From Vibrio penaeicida (GTDB lineage Bacteria; Pseudomonadota; Gammaproteobacteria; Enterobacterales; Vibrionaceae): a stretch of DNA of 64,000 nt. Below, one piece after another: positions 49,396 to 57,331 of the stretch (positions are counted from its first letter, which is position 1; every line of letters starts with the position of its first letter). Under the pieces are notes generated by a model. That model had not been told where the DNA came from, searched no databases, and saw only the letters and a program-made list of their open reading frames with translations. The translations under genes were made by a program, and so were the position numbers. The stretch lies in the NCBI RefSeq assembly GCF_019977755.1, contig NZ_AP025144.1, forward strand, positions 4,070,605-4,134,604, read 5' to 3'.

Positions 49396-50739
49396 CTAGT
49401 CGCTGGTGAAATGATATCGGGCTCTGAAAAGCTCGGCTTTCGTGAATTTCCCAGGTCCCTTTATTCCCCAGTGAAACTCAAACTTAAGGTCGGCTTGCTG
49501 ACCGTTGGTCGAAGGTGCTATCAATTCAAAAGATAGACTTTCGCCTTTAGCTAGGGTGATCAATTTTATTTCGTCTAGCCCCTTAAAGTATGGGGTAACA
49601 ACGCCATTGTTGTCCTGAGTGTGAATGTCTTGGATGCTGACGTCGGCACCAATCGCCGTCAGGGTATAGCGCCCAAGAACATGGAGAGAACCTTGGCTAC
49701 CGCGTTTGTCTACCGTAAATGTCTTTTTGTAAGGCATATTTTCTGGCATTGAATGAGGGTGCTCATAAATGCGAAGTTGTGGATCGGAAGGGGTGAGGGC
49801 GATTGAGTATTCAGAATAGGGTGGATCGCTGTCGAGTTGACCATCATTAACCGTTAAAGAATATCTATATGTTCCAGCTAGATCTGCCACAAATGAAGGC
49901 TTTACGGCTGTCGCGTCGTCAAAAGTCGCTTGGCTTCCTTCCGGTTTAGATAATAGCGTCCATTGGTAGGTTAATGGTTCACCATTCCCATCGCTGCTGA
50001 CCGATCCGTCTATTTGGACTTGATGACCGACGTATGTGTAGAAAGGAGGTTCAAAGTAGGCAAGAGGTGCAACGTTTTCATAGAAAAAATAGAAAGTTGA
50101 TGTAGAAGAAATAACTTCTACTCCATCGGAGACGGTCACTTTTACCGTATAGTCACCTTCTACATCTGCTTTTAATGAAGAAGTACTTCCATTGTCTGAA
50201 AGTATGGGATGACTGTGTTGTGGCTTATCTATTATTTCCCAAGAAAAATACAGCTCATCATCATCAATATCGTTTGCACCACTATCGATATGTAAGTAGT
50301 ACCTTAAATTATTACGTTTTCCTTGAGTAATACTCAAAGTAGGCGCTGAGTTTTCACCGACGGTAACAGCAACAACTTTTACCTGATTAGTACGACTGTT
50401 TGTTTTGCCGTCATTAACCACAAGGTCGATCAAGTAAGTACCTGCAAGATCTGCATTGAAATCGGGTCTGGTTGAGTTAGGTGAATTTAACTGAGCGGTG
50501 CTGTTTTCCGGTTTTTCTACCAGTGTCCATTGAAAAGACAGTGCGTCGTTGTCTCTGTCTACACTATTTGTTCCATCCAATGCGACTAAATCACCTACCT
50601 TCACTTGTTGATTTATTCCAGCAATAGCGATGGGGGTACGGTTTCCACTGGCACTGTCTATCGACTCTGCCTCTCCACCGTTGCATCCGGTCATCAAAAT
50701 AGCCAGAGTAGAAACAAAGCCTAGGTAGATGTTTTTCAT
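49396..50739 (-). CDS. PKD-repeat lipoprotein B with a novel C-terminal domain
   Basis: The 447-residue protein starts with a lipoprotein signal (MKNIYLGFVSTLAILMTGC, Cys 19). Three PKD-type beta-sandwich repeats follow (about 34-124, 130-220 and 224-315), recognisable by repeats of the type ADLAGTYLIDLVVNDG and FQWTL. The last 130 residues (317-447) are not PKD; they align with the end of the neighbouring protein A (GLDEIKLITLAKGESLSFEL against GLETGTVVRAGDVIEVSL). I recognise no family for that domain. It has no promoter box of its own and is probably read through the hairpin after gene A. A surface or periplasmic role in haem uptake is inferred only from context. Confidence 0.8.
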   Translation of the reverse strand: MKNIYLGFVSTLAILMTGCNGGEAESIDSASGNRTPIAIAGINQQVKVGDLVALDGTNSVDRDNDALSFQWTLVEKPENSTAQLNSPNSTRPDFNADLAGTYLIDLVVNDGKTNSRTNQVKVVAVTVGENSAPTLSITQGKRNNLRYYLHIDSGANDIDDDELYFSWEIIDKPQHSHPILSDNGSTSSLKADVEGDYTVKVTVSDGVEVISSTSTFYFFYENVAPLAYFEPPFYTYVGHQVQIDGSVSSDGNGEPLTYQWTLLSKPEGSQATFDDATAVKPSFVADLAGTYRYSLTVNDGQLDSDPPYSEYSIALTPSDPQLRIYEHPHSMPENMPYKKTFTVDKRGSQGSLHVLGRYTLTAIGADVSIQDIHTQDNNGVVTPYFKGLDEIKLITLAKGESLSFELIAPSTNGQQADLKFEFHWGIKGPGKFTKAELFRARYHFTSD

Positions 50740-50768
50740 TCTTTTTATTCCATAATCGAACTAAAGGA

Positions 50769-50792
50769 AAAGGTGCGGATTCCGCACCTCTT
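50769..50792 (-). terminator. Intercistronic terminator between PKD genes A and B
   Basis: GAGGTGCGGA-A-TCCGCACCTTTT on the minus strand, a near-perfect palindrome with a short T run, 7 bp after the stop of A. Confidence 0.8.
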
Positions 50793-50797
50793 TGAGC

Positions 50798-52216
50798 TTA
50801 GTTTGTGATAAATGTATGACCTGTTGATACTAGGATTTCAGGGTTCAGACTGAATGCAAAACTGAAAACAAGCATTTTCATCGCGCCATTTGTTGGTTTT
50901 GCTTGCAAGCTGACTTCTATAACATCGCCTGCTCGAACCACTGTTCCTGTTTCCAGCCCTTCAATTCTTGGTGTGAAAGCTATCGCTGATGGATCTTGAG
51001 CGTCTAACTCCATAGTACTTGATTCAATAATTTTGAAGTCTGCGTTAATCGCTTCGAGTCGATACGAACTGACCTCAACAAAATCAGGGGTACTTCCATT
51101 AAGAGATTTCGTAATCATATCGGTTGGCTTTTGTGGCCAGGTTAGCTCATTTCCATCTTTATCAAACAATTTGATTTGGCTGGAGTCAGTTTCAGTTGCC
51201 GAAACACGTACAAAGGCTCTTTCGCTGCTCTCCTGCCCATCGTTAACGGTTAATGAGAAGGTATATTCGCCGATTACATCCGGAGTAAAAGTGGGTTTTT
51301 CTGCAGTGTTGTCGCTAAGTGCTGTTTTGCTATCACTTGGTTTGGATACAACAGACCACTGATAAGTATTTATGTCTGTGGTATTGGCATCGTAGCTATG
51401 AGAGGCGTCGAGCGTTGCTTCACCCCCTAACTCAAATGTTGCCGCGTTGGATTTATTGACGGGCTCAGAGGTATTCTCTGCTGGTGTTGTAAAAGCAAAT
51501 GCCTTAGCAATAGGGGCAACGTTGCCATCATTAACATTTACAGTAATGGTTTTACTGACAGTGTCAGTGCCGTCAGATACTGCAACTTGAACTTGGTATT
51601 CACCAATAACGTTACCCGTGAAAGCAGCACTCTCGCTTGTCTCGTTCGTTAAAGTTGGTGTAGCGCCTTCAGGTTGTTTTAAAACCGACCAAGCGTAGGT
51701 GAGTTGGTCTCGCGCATCGGCATCCTTCGCATTTGCACTTAGGTTGATGGCGGTGTCGGTAACCGCATTGACATTTGTAACAGGGAAGACGTTTGGAGCG
51801 GCATTCACCGCATCGGTAGATGCGTTAAACGTTACCGAGGTCGCTTTACTGGTCTTTGAACCATTACTCACCCTTAAGTCAATAATGTAAGTCCCTGCAA
51901 CGTCAGGATCGAACGTTGGAGAAATCGCATCGGCTTTACTCAGTGCCGCGTTGCTGCTATCTGGTTTAGTCGAGATAACCCAGTTGTAGGTCAGTACACG
52001 ACCTTCCAAGCTGTAACTGCTAGAGCCATCAAGACGAACTCTGGAATTTACCTTCGCATTCTCACCTTGGTTTGTAACGGCAAATAGCGTTGGTTTTGGC
52101 TCTATAACTGAAGGCTTGGTGTTATCTTTTGGTGAATCCGATGACTCTGAACCACCGCAGGCTATTAGGGCTGGAATCGTCAATGACAGAAGTGTCCATT
52201 TAATTTTTGAATTCAT
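50798..52216 (-). CDS. PKD-repeat lipoprotein A with a novel C-terminal domain
   Basis: The 472-residue protein has a clear lipoprotein signal (PALIACGGSESSD, Cys 20) followed by a Ser/Asp/Lys linker. Three PKD-like repeats are seen at about 40-133, 138-229 and 233-340 with the phrases DPDVAGTYIIDLRVSNG, GNVIGEYQVQVAVSDG and TPDVIGEYTFSLTVNDG, and a 130-residue C-terminal domain (342-472) shared with protein B. An ECF-type promoter box lies 80 bp upstream. Asp/Glu after the lipid Cys is absent (GG follows), so outer-membrane sorting is expected. Its role is unknown; a haem or haemoprotein-binding accessory of the receptor is a reasonable guess. Confidence 0.8.
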   Translation of the reverse strand: MNSKIKWTLLSLTIPALIACGGSESSDSPKDNTKPSVIEPKPTLFAVTNQGENAKVNSRVRLDGSSSYSLEGRVLTYNWVISTKPDSSNAALSKADAISPTFDPDVAGTYIIDLRVSNGSKTSKATSVTFNASTDAVNAAPNVFPVTNVNAVTDTAINLSANAKDADARDQLTYAWSVLKQPEGATPTLTNETSESAAFTGNVIGEYQVQVAVSDGTDTVSKTITVNVNDGNVAPIAKAFAFTTPAENTSEPVNKSNAATFELGGEATLDASHSYDANTTDINTYQWSVVSKPSDSKTALSDNTAEKPTFTPDVIGEYTFSLTVNDGQESSERAFVRVSATETDSSQIKLFDKDGNELTWPQKPTDMITKSLNGSTPDFVEVSSYRLEAINADFKIIESSTMELDAQDPSAIAFTPRIEGLETGTVVRAGDVIEVSLQAKPTNGAMKMLVFSFAFSLNPEILVSTGHTFITN

Positions 52217-52295
52217 TGTATCGTCCTGAGTATTTTTCTTGGTGCAGACGTTATGTGGGGATCTGCTAACAAGTTGGAATTAATGTCTCACCCCA

Positions 52296-52325
52296 TACAC
52301 CGAGCCAATGCGTGAAATCCGTAAA
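52296..52325 (-). promoter_or_regulatory. ECF-type promoter box of PKD gene A
   Basis: On the minus strand TTTACGGATTT, 10 bp, CTCGGTGTA. Both halves are identical to those of the hphR box (20 of 20 bases), while the spacer and flanks are unrelated, which marks the halves as a conserved site. Confidence 0.75.
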
Positions 52326-52383
52326 AATTTTCTACCTTGATAGGTTGGAAATGGCAGAACGCTATTCGATCTTCTATTCAAGG

Positions 52384-55300
52384 TTAGAATTTACCTTTCA
52401 GTTTTAGGCTTATCGTGCGTCCTGGAGCTGGCATTCCAGAGATTGAGCCAGGTTCTAGGTAGTACAAATCTAGAATGTTTGTGCCCACTAGTTCTGCGTC
52501 GAGCCCTTTGTAGATTTCGTACTTTATGTAAGCATCGAAGGTTAGAGTTTTATTTCGATTGACGACTTCGTCTTCGTGGCTGCCAGATTGGTAGTTACCG
52601 CGTACGCCCGTTTCCAATGCTTGATTGAAGAAACGAGAGCCTAACAACAGACTGGTGGAATATTCGGGTGCAGCGTGAGCTGAGAGATAACTGACTTGCG
52701 AGAATCCGCCTCTCATACATTGATTTGTTTGTGGTTTTTCACCATCAATGAGATCAACAACAAACTCTTGTGCCGCAGAGTTCTCATCGCAGACCTGATT
52801 TCGGAAGTTGTATGCGGCAGACAACTCGCCGAAATAGCGTTCATTGTCATAGGCAGCCTGTAATTCGATGCCGCTTGTGCGTTGGTAGTTGAGGTTTGAA
52901 AACGCCATGTCACGGCGATCTCTGTCCATAACATCATCTATTTGTTGATCAAAATAAGCGATCTTGATGTTGGCGGTATCGAAGTATTTTATGTAGCCCA
53001 ATTCAAACAGTTGAGCTCGTTCAGGTTGAAGGGGCGCGGATGCTGTTGGCGTAGCTGAAAAACCGCTTGTGCTCTCAAAAAGGCTAGGGAAGCGAAGCGT
53101 TTCTGCGTAGCGTGCGTATGCACGTTTATCATCGCTGATAAGCCAGGTAGCAGTAAGTGAAGGCATCCAACCGCTACCATTAGTTTCGTAGTTCGTATTG
53201 TAGGCTGGTACATCAGCAAGTCGAGCTATCTTACAACTGCCTTGAATGTAGGTTGGTTTTGTCATAGCTTGCGCGCAAGCATTTTTAGAAAGGCTCAAGT
53301 CATTGTTGCCGTCCGTTACCCAATCGTGAGTGTGTTCTTGAATATAGGTCTTATCATTTTGGGCCACCGTGATACTCTCTCTGACCTTTTTCTCTAGGAG
53401 TACGTCAAAGTTGGTGAGTTCTAACTGGGTATTGGTTAGACGACTTTGGTATTTAGAAGCTTGATCAGGGAATAACTTGATCAGATTTTGTAAGCGAGAA
53501 ATTTCCTTTCTCAAATTCTGACGAGTAAATGTTGTGCGCACTTCATGTTCTGCATTAGCAACTTTTTGTGCCATTTCTGCGGGATCGTAGGTCTCTTTTG
53601 TTTGGTAGGTTAGCCTATAGCCTTCAGTTTTGTACTCGCGCAGAGATTCTTTGTCTCCGGCATCTACTCGATTTTTAATGTAGTGATCGACTGATTTATA
53701 TTTTCCGTACCGTAAACCCGCATTGAAGATCCACGAGTCGTTGGCTCGCCATTCCAACTTGGCAGCGCCGTTGTATTCTTCTCGTTCACCAGAGCGAACA
53801 GCACCGCCATAGAAGTCGATCATGTGCTGTAGCCCTTCTTTTGGCACCAATTTATGATCTTGATAGTGCCCTGATAGCGTGAGATCCCAGTTATCTGCCA
53901 GCCGCATTTTGTTTTTGAAGTTAAACCCTATACGCCGTTCTTTATTGAATACGGTGGCGGTATTGATGATGATATCTGGGTTAACGGGCTGAAAATGTGC
54001 AAAATTTGGGAACCCATATCCCGTATTGGTTTTTGAATCTGAAAACGTTGTCCACAAGTTGGTGCTTAAGTCGATATATGGATTGTCTGGATTGGTCCGA
54101 TATTTAAAGCTGTAAGCTTGAATTTTCACCTTTGCCAATGGCCATTGCGGCATACCGTCTGAGGTACGATAGTCTGAACGACTCGCTAGAATCTCCCCGT
54201 GAATGCTTTCGGTGTAGCGCGCATTAAACTGAATTTTCTCGAAGTCTGAAAACTTGTAAGTGGTTTTTAGCAAGTATGACTGCATTTCTGATGAAGTATT
54301 GGAAACTTCATGCCTTGGAAGGTGATTTAAAGCGACGTGCTCCGGTTGCAGGTAAGGTATCCGTCCAAAGTTAGTGCCTGAATCTTCTTCGGAATAAGGT
54401 TGTTGATAGAATTCCGCTTTTTGAGTACCAGAGTGGTAATTTCCGCGCTTGCGATAGGCGTAAGCACCTAACCATTCAAAATTTTGTGCTATACCAGACA
54501 TCGCTAATCGAAATGCCACATCTTTACCGGCTAGCGGGTTGTCGTTCCTGTTGTCTCGCGTTTGAAAGCGAACTTCGGGGTCTTGATACAAAGGAACGCC
54601 ACCAAGTTCATTGTAGACAGGAACATCTTGCCAATGTTTACCTGTATGAAGGCGTGCGACATTGGGAGCGACAGAGTTGCTGCTGCCCTCTACCACAAAC
54701 TCCATGCCAAAGGTTTCCCCTTCTTCGATGATATCTTGCGGTGACAATGTGGTAACTTCTACTGCTCCCCCCACTGACGTATTGATGTCAGAATTGAGCT
54801 GCGCCCCTTTGTGGACCTTCATGCCACCAATCAAATTGGGGTCGATGTAGTTACGGTTCGACGCACCGCGATAGCCGTTGTAAACCGAAATTCCCTGTTC
54901 GGTACCGTCAATCACAACCGGAACTCGTCCTGGACCTTGGACACCTCGGATATTAGCGTCGATGCTGCTGCCACCGTTTCGTGCTTCACCACTGAACGTA
55001 TTGGCCATGCCTGTGAACAAGTCGGCACCACTGGCACCTTTGAAGCGCTCTATCTCTTCTTTGCTGATATAGGCGGTGGATGTGTCAGCGTCGTAAACAT
55101 CCAATTCACCAGTTTCATCCCGAGCAATTTCATCATCGAAATGGGTACGAACCTGAATGGCATCCAACGTCATTGCACTGTTGAGTGGCGTAAGAATAAA
55201 ACTGCCATCTTCCTGTGGTTCCGCGACAAGCCCTGTATTTTCTAACAATAAAGTCAACGCTTGCGCTGGATCGAAATCACCTTGTATCCCTTGGCTGTAT

Positions 55301-55500
55301 ATGTCTTCAGAAAGCGATGCATTCAGATAAAACTCGATATCTGCTTCCAAAGCGAATTGATTCAAAACCTGATCCAGCCTGCCTGCAGGGATTTGAAAAC
55401 TTTGTGCAGACCAAGCTATTGCTGGAACAAGAAGAGCGGTAAGACCCAGTTTGACACGTATTAATACGGCTTGACGTGTAAGCCTTGGCAGGAACGACAC
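52384..55500 (-). CDS. hphR: TonB-dependent haem/hemophilin receptor with STN signalling domain
   Basis: The 1038-residue outer-membrane receptor has a signal peptide (to about 32, AWSA), an STN domain (about 34-103; IPAGRLDQVLNQFALEADIE) that signals to a FecR protein, a plug (about 110-260; NIRGVQGPGRVPVVIDG) and a 22-strand-type barrel ending in KGKF. Its size and the GGSSIDANIRGVQG type plug match the haemoglobin/transferrin/lactoferrin receptor family. A predicted helical coiled-coil stretch (about 635-712, many Leu/Lys/Glu/Gln) lies within the barrel part, probably a large external loop. GTG start with AAGGA upstream. Naming as HphR rests on the neighbouring hphA and slam. Confidence 0.88.
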   Translation of the reverse strand: MSFLPRLTRQAVLIRVKLGLTALLVPAIAWSAQSFQIPAGRLDQVLNQFALEADIEFYLNASLSEDIYSQGIQGDFDPAQALTLLLENTGLVAEPQEDGSFILTPLNSAMTLDAIQVRTHFDDEIARDETGELDVYDADTSTAYISKEEIERFKGASGADLFTGMANTFSGEARNGGSSIDANIRGVQGPGRVPVVIDGTEQGISVYNGYRGASNRNYIDPNLIGGMKVHKGAQLNSDINTSVGGAVEVTTLSPQDIIEEGETFGMEFVVEGSSNSVAPNVARLHTGKHWQDVPVYNELGGVPLYQDPEVRFQTRDNRNDNPLAGKDVAFRLAMSGIAQNFEWLGAYAYRKRGNYHSGTQKAEFYQQPYSEEDSGTNFGRIPYLQPEHVALNHLPRHEVSNTSSEMQSYLLKTTYKFSDFEKIQFNARYTESIHGEILASRSDYRTSDGMPQWPLAKVKIQAYSFKYRTNPDNPYIDLSTNLWTTFSDSKTNTGYGFPNFAHFQPVNPDIIINTATVFNKERRIGFNFKNKMRLADNWDLTLSGHYQDHKLVPKEGLQHMIDFYGGAVRSGEREEYNGAAKLEWRANDSWIFNAGLRYGKYKSVDHYIKNRVDAGDKESLREYKTEGYRLTYQTKETYDPAEMAQKVANAEHEVRTTFTRQNLRKEISRLQNLIKLFPDQASKYQSRLTNTQLELTNFDVLLEKKVRESITVAQNDKTYIQEHTHDWVTDGNNDLSLSKNACAQAMTKPTYIQGSCKIARLADVPAYNTNYETNGSGWMPSLTATWLISDDKRAYARYAETLRFPSLFESTSGFSATPTASAPLQPERAQLFELGYIKYFDTANIKIAYFDQQIDDVMDRDRRDMAFSNLNYQRTSGIELQAAYDNERYFGELSAAYNFRNQVCDENSAAQEFVVDLIDGEKPQTNQCMRGGFSQVSYLSAHAAPEYSTSLLLGSRFFNQALETGVRGNYQSGSHEDEVVNRNKTLTFDAYIKYEIYKGLDAELVGTNILDLYYLEPGSISGMPAPGRTISLKLKGKF

Positions 55501-55536
55501 CTTGCTATCCTTTTCGTTATTTTACTCACTGGTAAT

Positions 55537-55566
55537 TACACCGAGTGAGACGTCAAAATCCGTAAA
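55537..55566 (-). promoter_or_regulatory. ECF-type promoter box of hphR
   Basis: On the minus strand TTTACGGATTT, 10 bp, CTCGGTGTA, between the fecR stop (7 bp away) and the hphR start (36 bp away). This is the classic place for a FecI-dependent receptor promoter. Confidence 0.75.
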
Positions 55567-55572
55567 CATTCC

Positions 55573-56517
55573 TCAATGATTTTGTTTGGGGGTGATACTC
55601 ACCCAAAGAGGGGTGCGGTAGCGGATCTCGATCGGGAGGACTTGGCTGACGTTGTACAAGGTTTTGTCTGTGTCTCTGGTGGAGAAAACACCAGTAAGTT
55701 TTAAATGATGGAGACTAGGGTCGACTTTGATCACTCCACGACGATATCGGGCGAGATCGTTAATGAAGTCCGGCAGTGGTGTTGCTTGAGCTAGGATTTT
55801 TTGCTTTAGCCACAATGCGTCAGTCGCTCGATTGGCGTATTTTGTATCGGTGCGATTAGCATTAAATACAATGCTCTCACCAGAAAGAATGTGAGTAGAC
55901 TCAAAGCTTTGCTCAGGATAAACCGCCACTTCTCCTTCGTACACACTGACTTGAGTTTGCTCCGCTTGCTGGTGGACAGTATAACGAGTGCCAATTGGAA
56001 CGATTCTCCCTTGACCTGTTATCACTTTAAACGGGGTTAAGTGATGACCGCTGGTGATCATTATTTCCCCTTGAACGAGGTGCAAGATTCTTTCTGATTG
56101 ATTGAAATCGACAAAAACACGAGTGGCGGTATTCATGATTAATTCTGTGCCATCAGAAAGTGATAGCGAGCGCACTTCGCCCGTTGCTGTAGCGTATTCT
56201 GCGCCAGTTGGTTGGGTAACCTGTGTAGACATCATCAGGGCTAACGTACTAACAGAGACACCTCCCCAAAGGAGAACTTGCCTACGAGTGGTTCCACGAC
56301 GATTGCGACCGAGTACCTTTCCACTGAGCTGAGGATTTGGAACAGAGGCAAACTTTTTTTGCAGATTTTCCAATTGCTGCCAAGCAAATTCATTGTCTGG
56401 GTGAGCGGTACGCCAGGTGTTGAATGCTTTTTTATCTTGCTCTGTGACGTCATCTGCCCATAAGCGAGCCATCCATAGAGATGCTTGCTCTATGGATTCT
56501 CGAGAAATTCTATCCAT
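55573..56517 (-). CDS. fecR: FecR-type anti-sigma factor and transducer
   Basis: The 314-residue protein has a cytoplasmic N-terminal domain (DUF4880-like; ASLWMARLWADDVTEQDK, about 10-55) that binds the sigma factor, one membrane helix (about 78-98, VLLWGGVSVSTLALMM), the periplasmic FecR domain (about 110-205; GEVRSLSLSDGTELIMNT) and a C-terminal STN-like part that meets the receptor. ATG 56517 was taken; a TTG at 56523 with a better-spaced GAGG is an alternative. It nearly overlaps fecI and stands directly before hphR. Confidence 0.93.
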   Translation of the reverse strand: MDRISRESIEQASLWMARLWADDVTEQDKKAFNTWRTAHPDNEFAWQQLENLQKKFASVPNPQLSGKVLGRNRRGTTRRQVLLWGGVSVSTLALMMSTQVTQPTGAEYATATGEVRSLSLSDGTELIMNTATRVFVDFNQSERILHLVQGEIMITSGHHLTPFKVITGQGRIVPIGTRYTVHQQAEQTQVSVYEGEVAVYPEQSFESTHILSGESIVFNANRTDTKYANRATDALWLKQKILAQATPLPDFINDLARYRRGVIKVDPSLHHLKLTGVFSTRDTDKTLYNVSQVLPIEIRYRTPLWVSITPKQNH

Positions 56518-56524
56518 CGACAAA

Positions 56525-57037
56525 TCAGACCTCGAGCATTGCCATCATGCAGCCTTGCAAGGCTTTGGCGACGTACTTTTCAACTGAGGAGACCGATACA
56601 TCCAACTCTTGGGCGATTTGTTTGTAGCTTTTGCCTTCAAGTTGGCGCATCAGCAAGGCTTGTCTCGCTTTGTGTGGAAGTTTATTCAATAGGGTGTCAA
56701 TTTCGACCAGTGCTTCCACCACCAAAGTATGGGATTCGGGTGAGGAGGACACATCAGCCGGCTCACTTTCTAATAGCTCAAGATAAGCGGTTTCAATCCG
56801 ACGTCTTCGATAGAGATCGATAACCAAACCCTTGGCAATGGTTGTCAGATAGCGGCGCGAATCTTTTTGTTCGGGAAGCTTGCCTTTGGTTAACAACCTT
56901 AGGTACGTGTCCTGAACCAAATCAGCAGTAACTTCAGGGCAACCAAGGCGTCGTTGAACGAATACCGAGAGCCAGCTGCGGTGCTCTTGATACATATTAT
57001 CAATGCGTTGCATATTAGCTGGGTCAATTGCCACCAT
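56525..57037 (-). CDS. fecI: FecI-type ECF sigma factor
   Basis: The 170-residue protein has the sigma region 2 (about 15-80; VTADLVQDTYLRLLTKG) and region 4 (about 110-165; LPHKARQALLMRQLEGKSYK and the helix-turn-helix ELDVSVSSVEKYV), typical of iron-starvation ECF sigma factors. A near-perfect Fur operator lies 37 bp upstream. With FecR and the STN receptor it forms a cell-surface signalling cascade, and its likely targets are the four promoter boxes in the island. Confidence 0.95.
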   Translation of the reverse strand: MVAIDPANMQRIDNMYQEHRSWLSVFVQRRLGCPEVTADLVQDTYLRLLTKGKLPEQKDSRRYLTTIAKGLVIDLYRRRRIETAYLELLESEPADVSSSPESHTLVVEALVEIDTLLNKLPHKARQALLMRQLEGKSYKQIAQELDVSVSSVEKYVAKALQGCMMAMLEV

Positions 57038-57073
57038 CGCTTGTTACTCCTATCGCCTAGATTTGGCTTACTT

Positions 57074-57094
57074 AAATGATAATGGTTATCATTT
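57074..57094 (-). promoter_or_regulatory. Fur operator upstream of fecI
   Basis: AAATGATAA and TTATCATTT form a perfect 9-bp inverted repeat around three bases, a near-consensus Fur box; TTGATAAC directly beside it may extend the site. It would cut off the sigma factor when iron is plentiful. The interval 57095-57283 up to mnmE shows no other clear element. Confidence 0.88.
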
Positions 57095-57283
57095 ATATTG
57101 ATAACAGGCAACGAAATATAGCAGAATTTGGCGGTAGATCTAGATCAATAAATACTGAGAAAAGAAATAAATTGTGTAAATGAGATATGTGGCAATGAAA
57201 AGTCGAATCTTTCTAATTGAAAACGAAAGGCTTCGTAACTTAACAACTTTTCGCACCACTATACGGTATTTTGAAGGGTATTT

Positions 57284-57313
57284 ACCCTCATTTCGTCCAA
57301 ATTAAATGAGGGT
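57284..57313 (-). terminator. Possible terminator after mnmE
   Basis: ACCCTCATTT and AAATGAGGGT form a perfect 10-bp stem around 10 bases, 18 bp after the mnmE stop. The T run is poor, so termination is likely but not certain. Confidence 0.55.
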
Positions 57314-57331
57314 GGTTGAATATGGAAAGTA

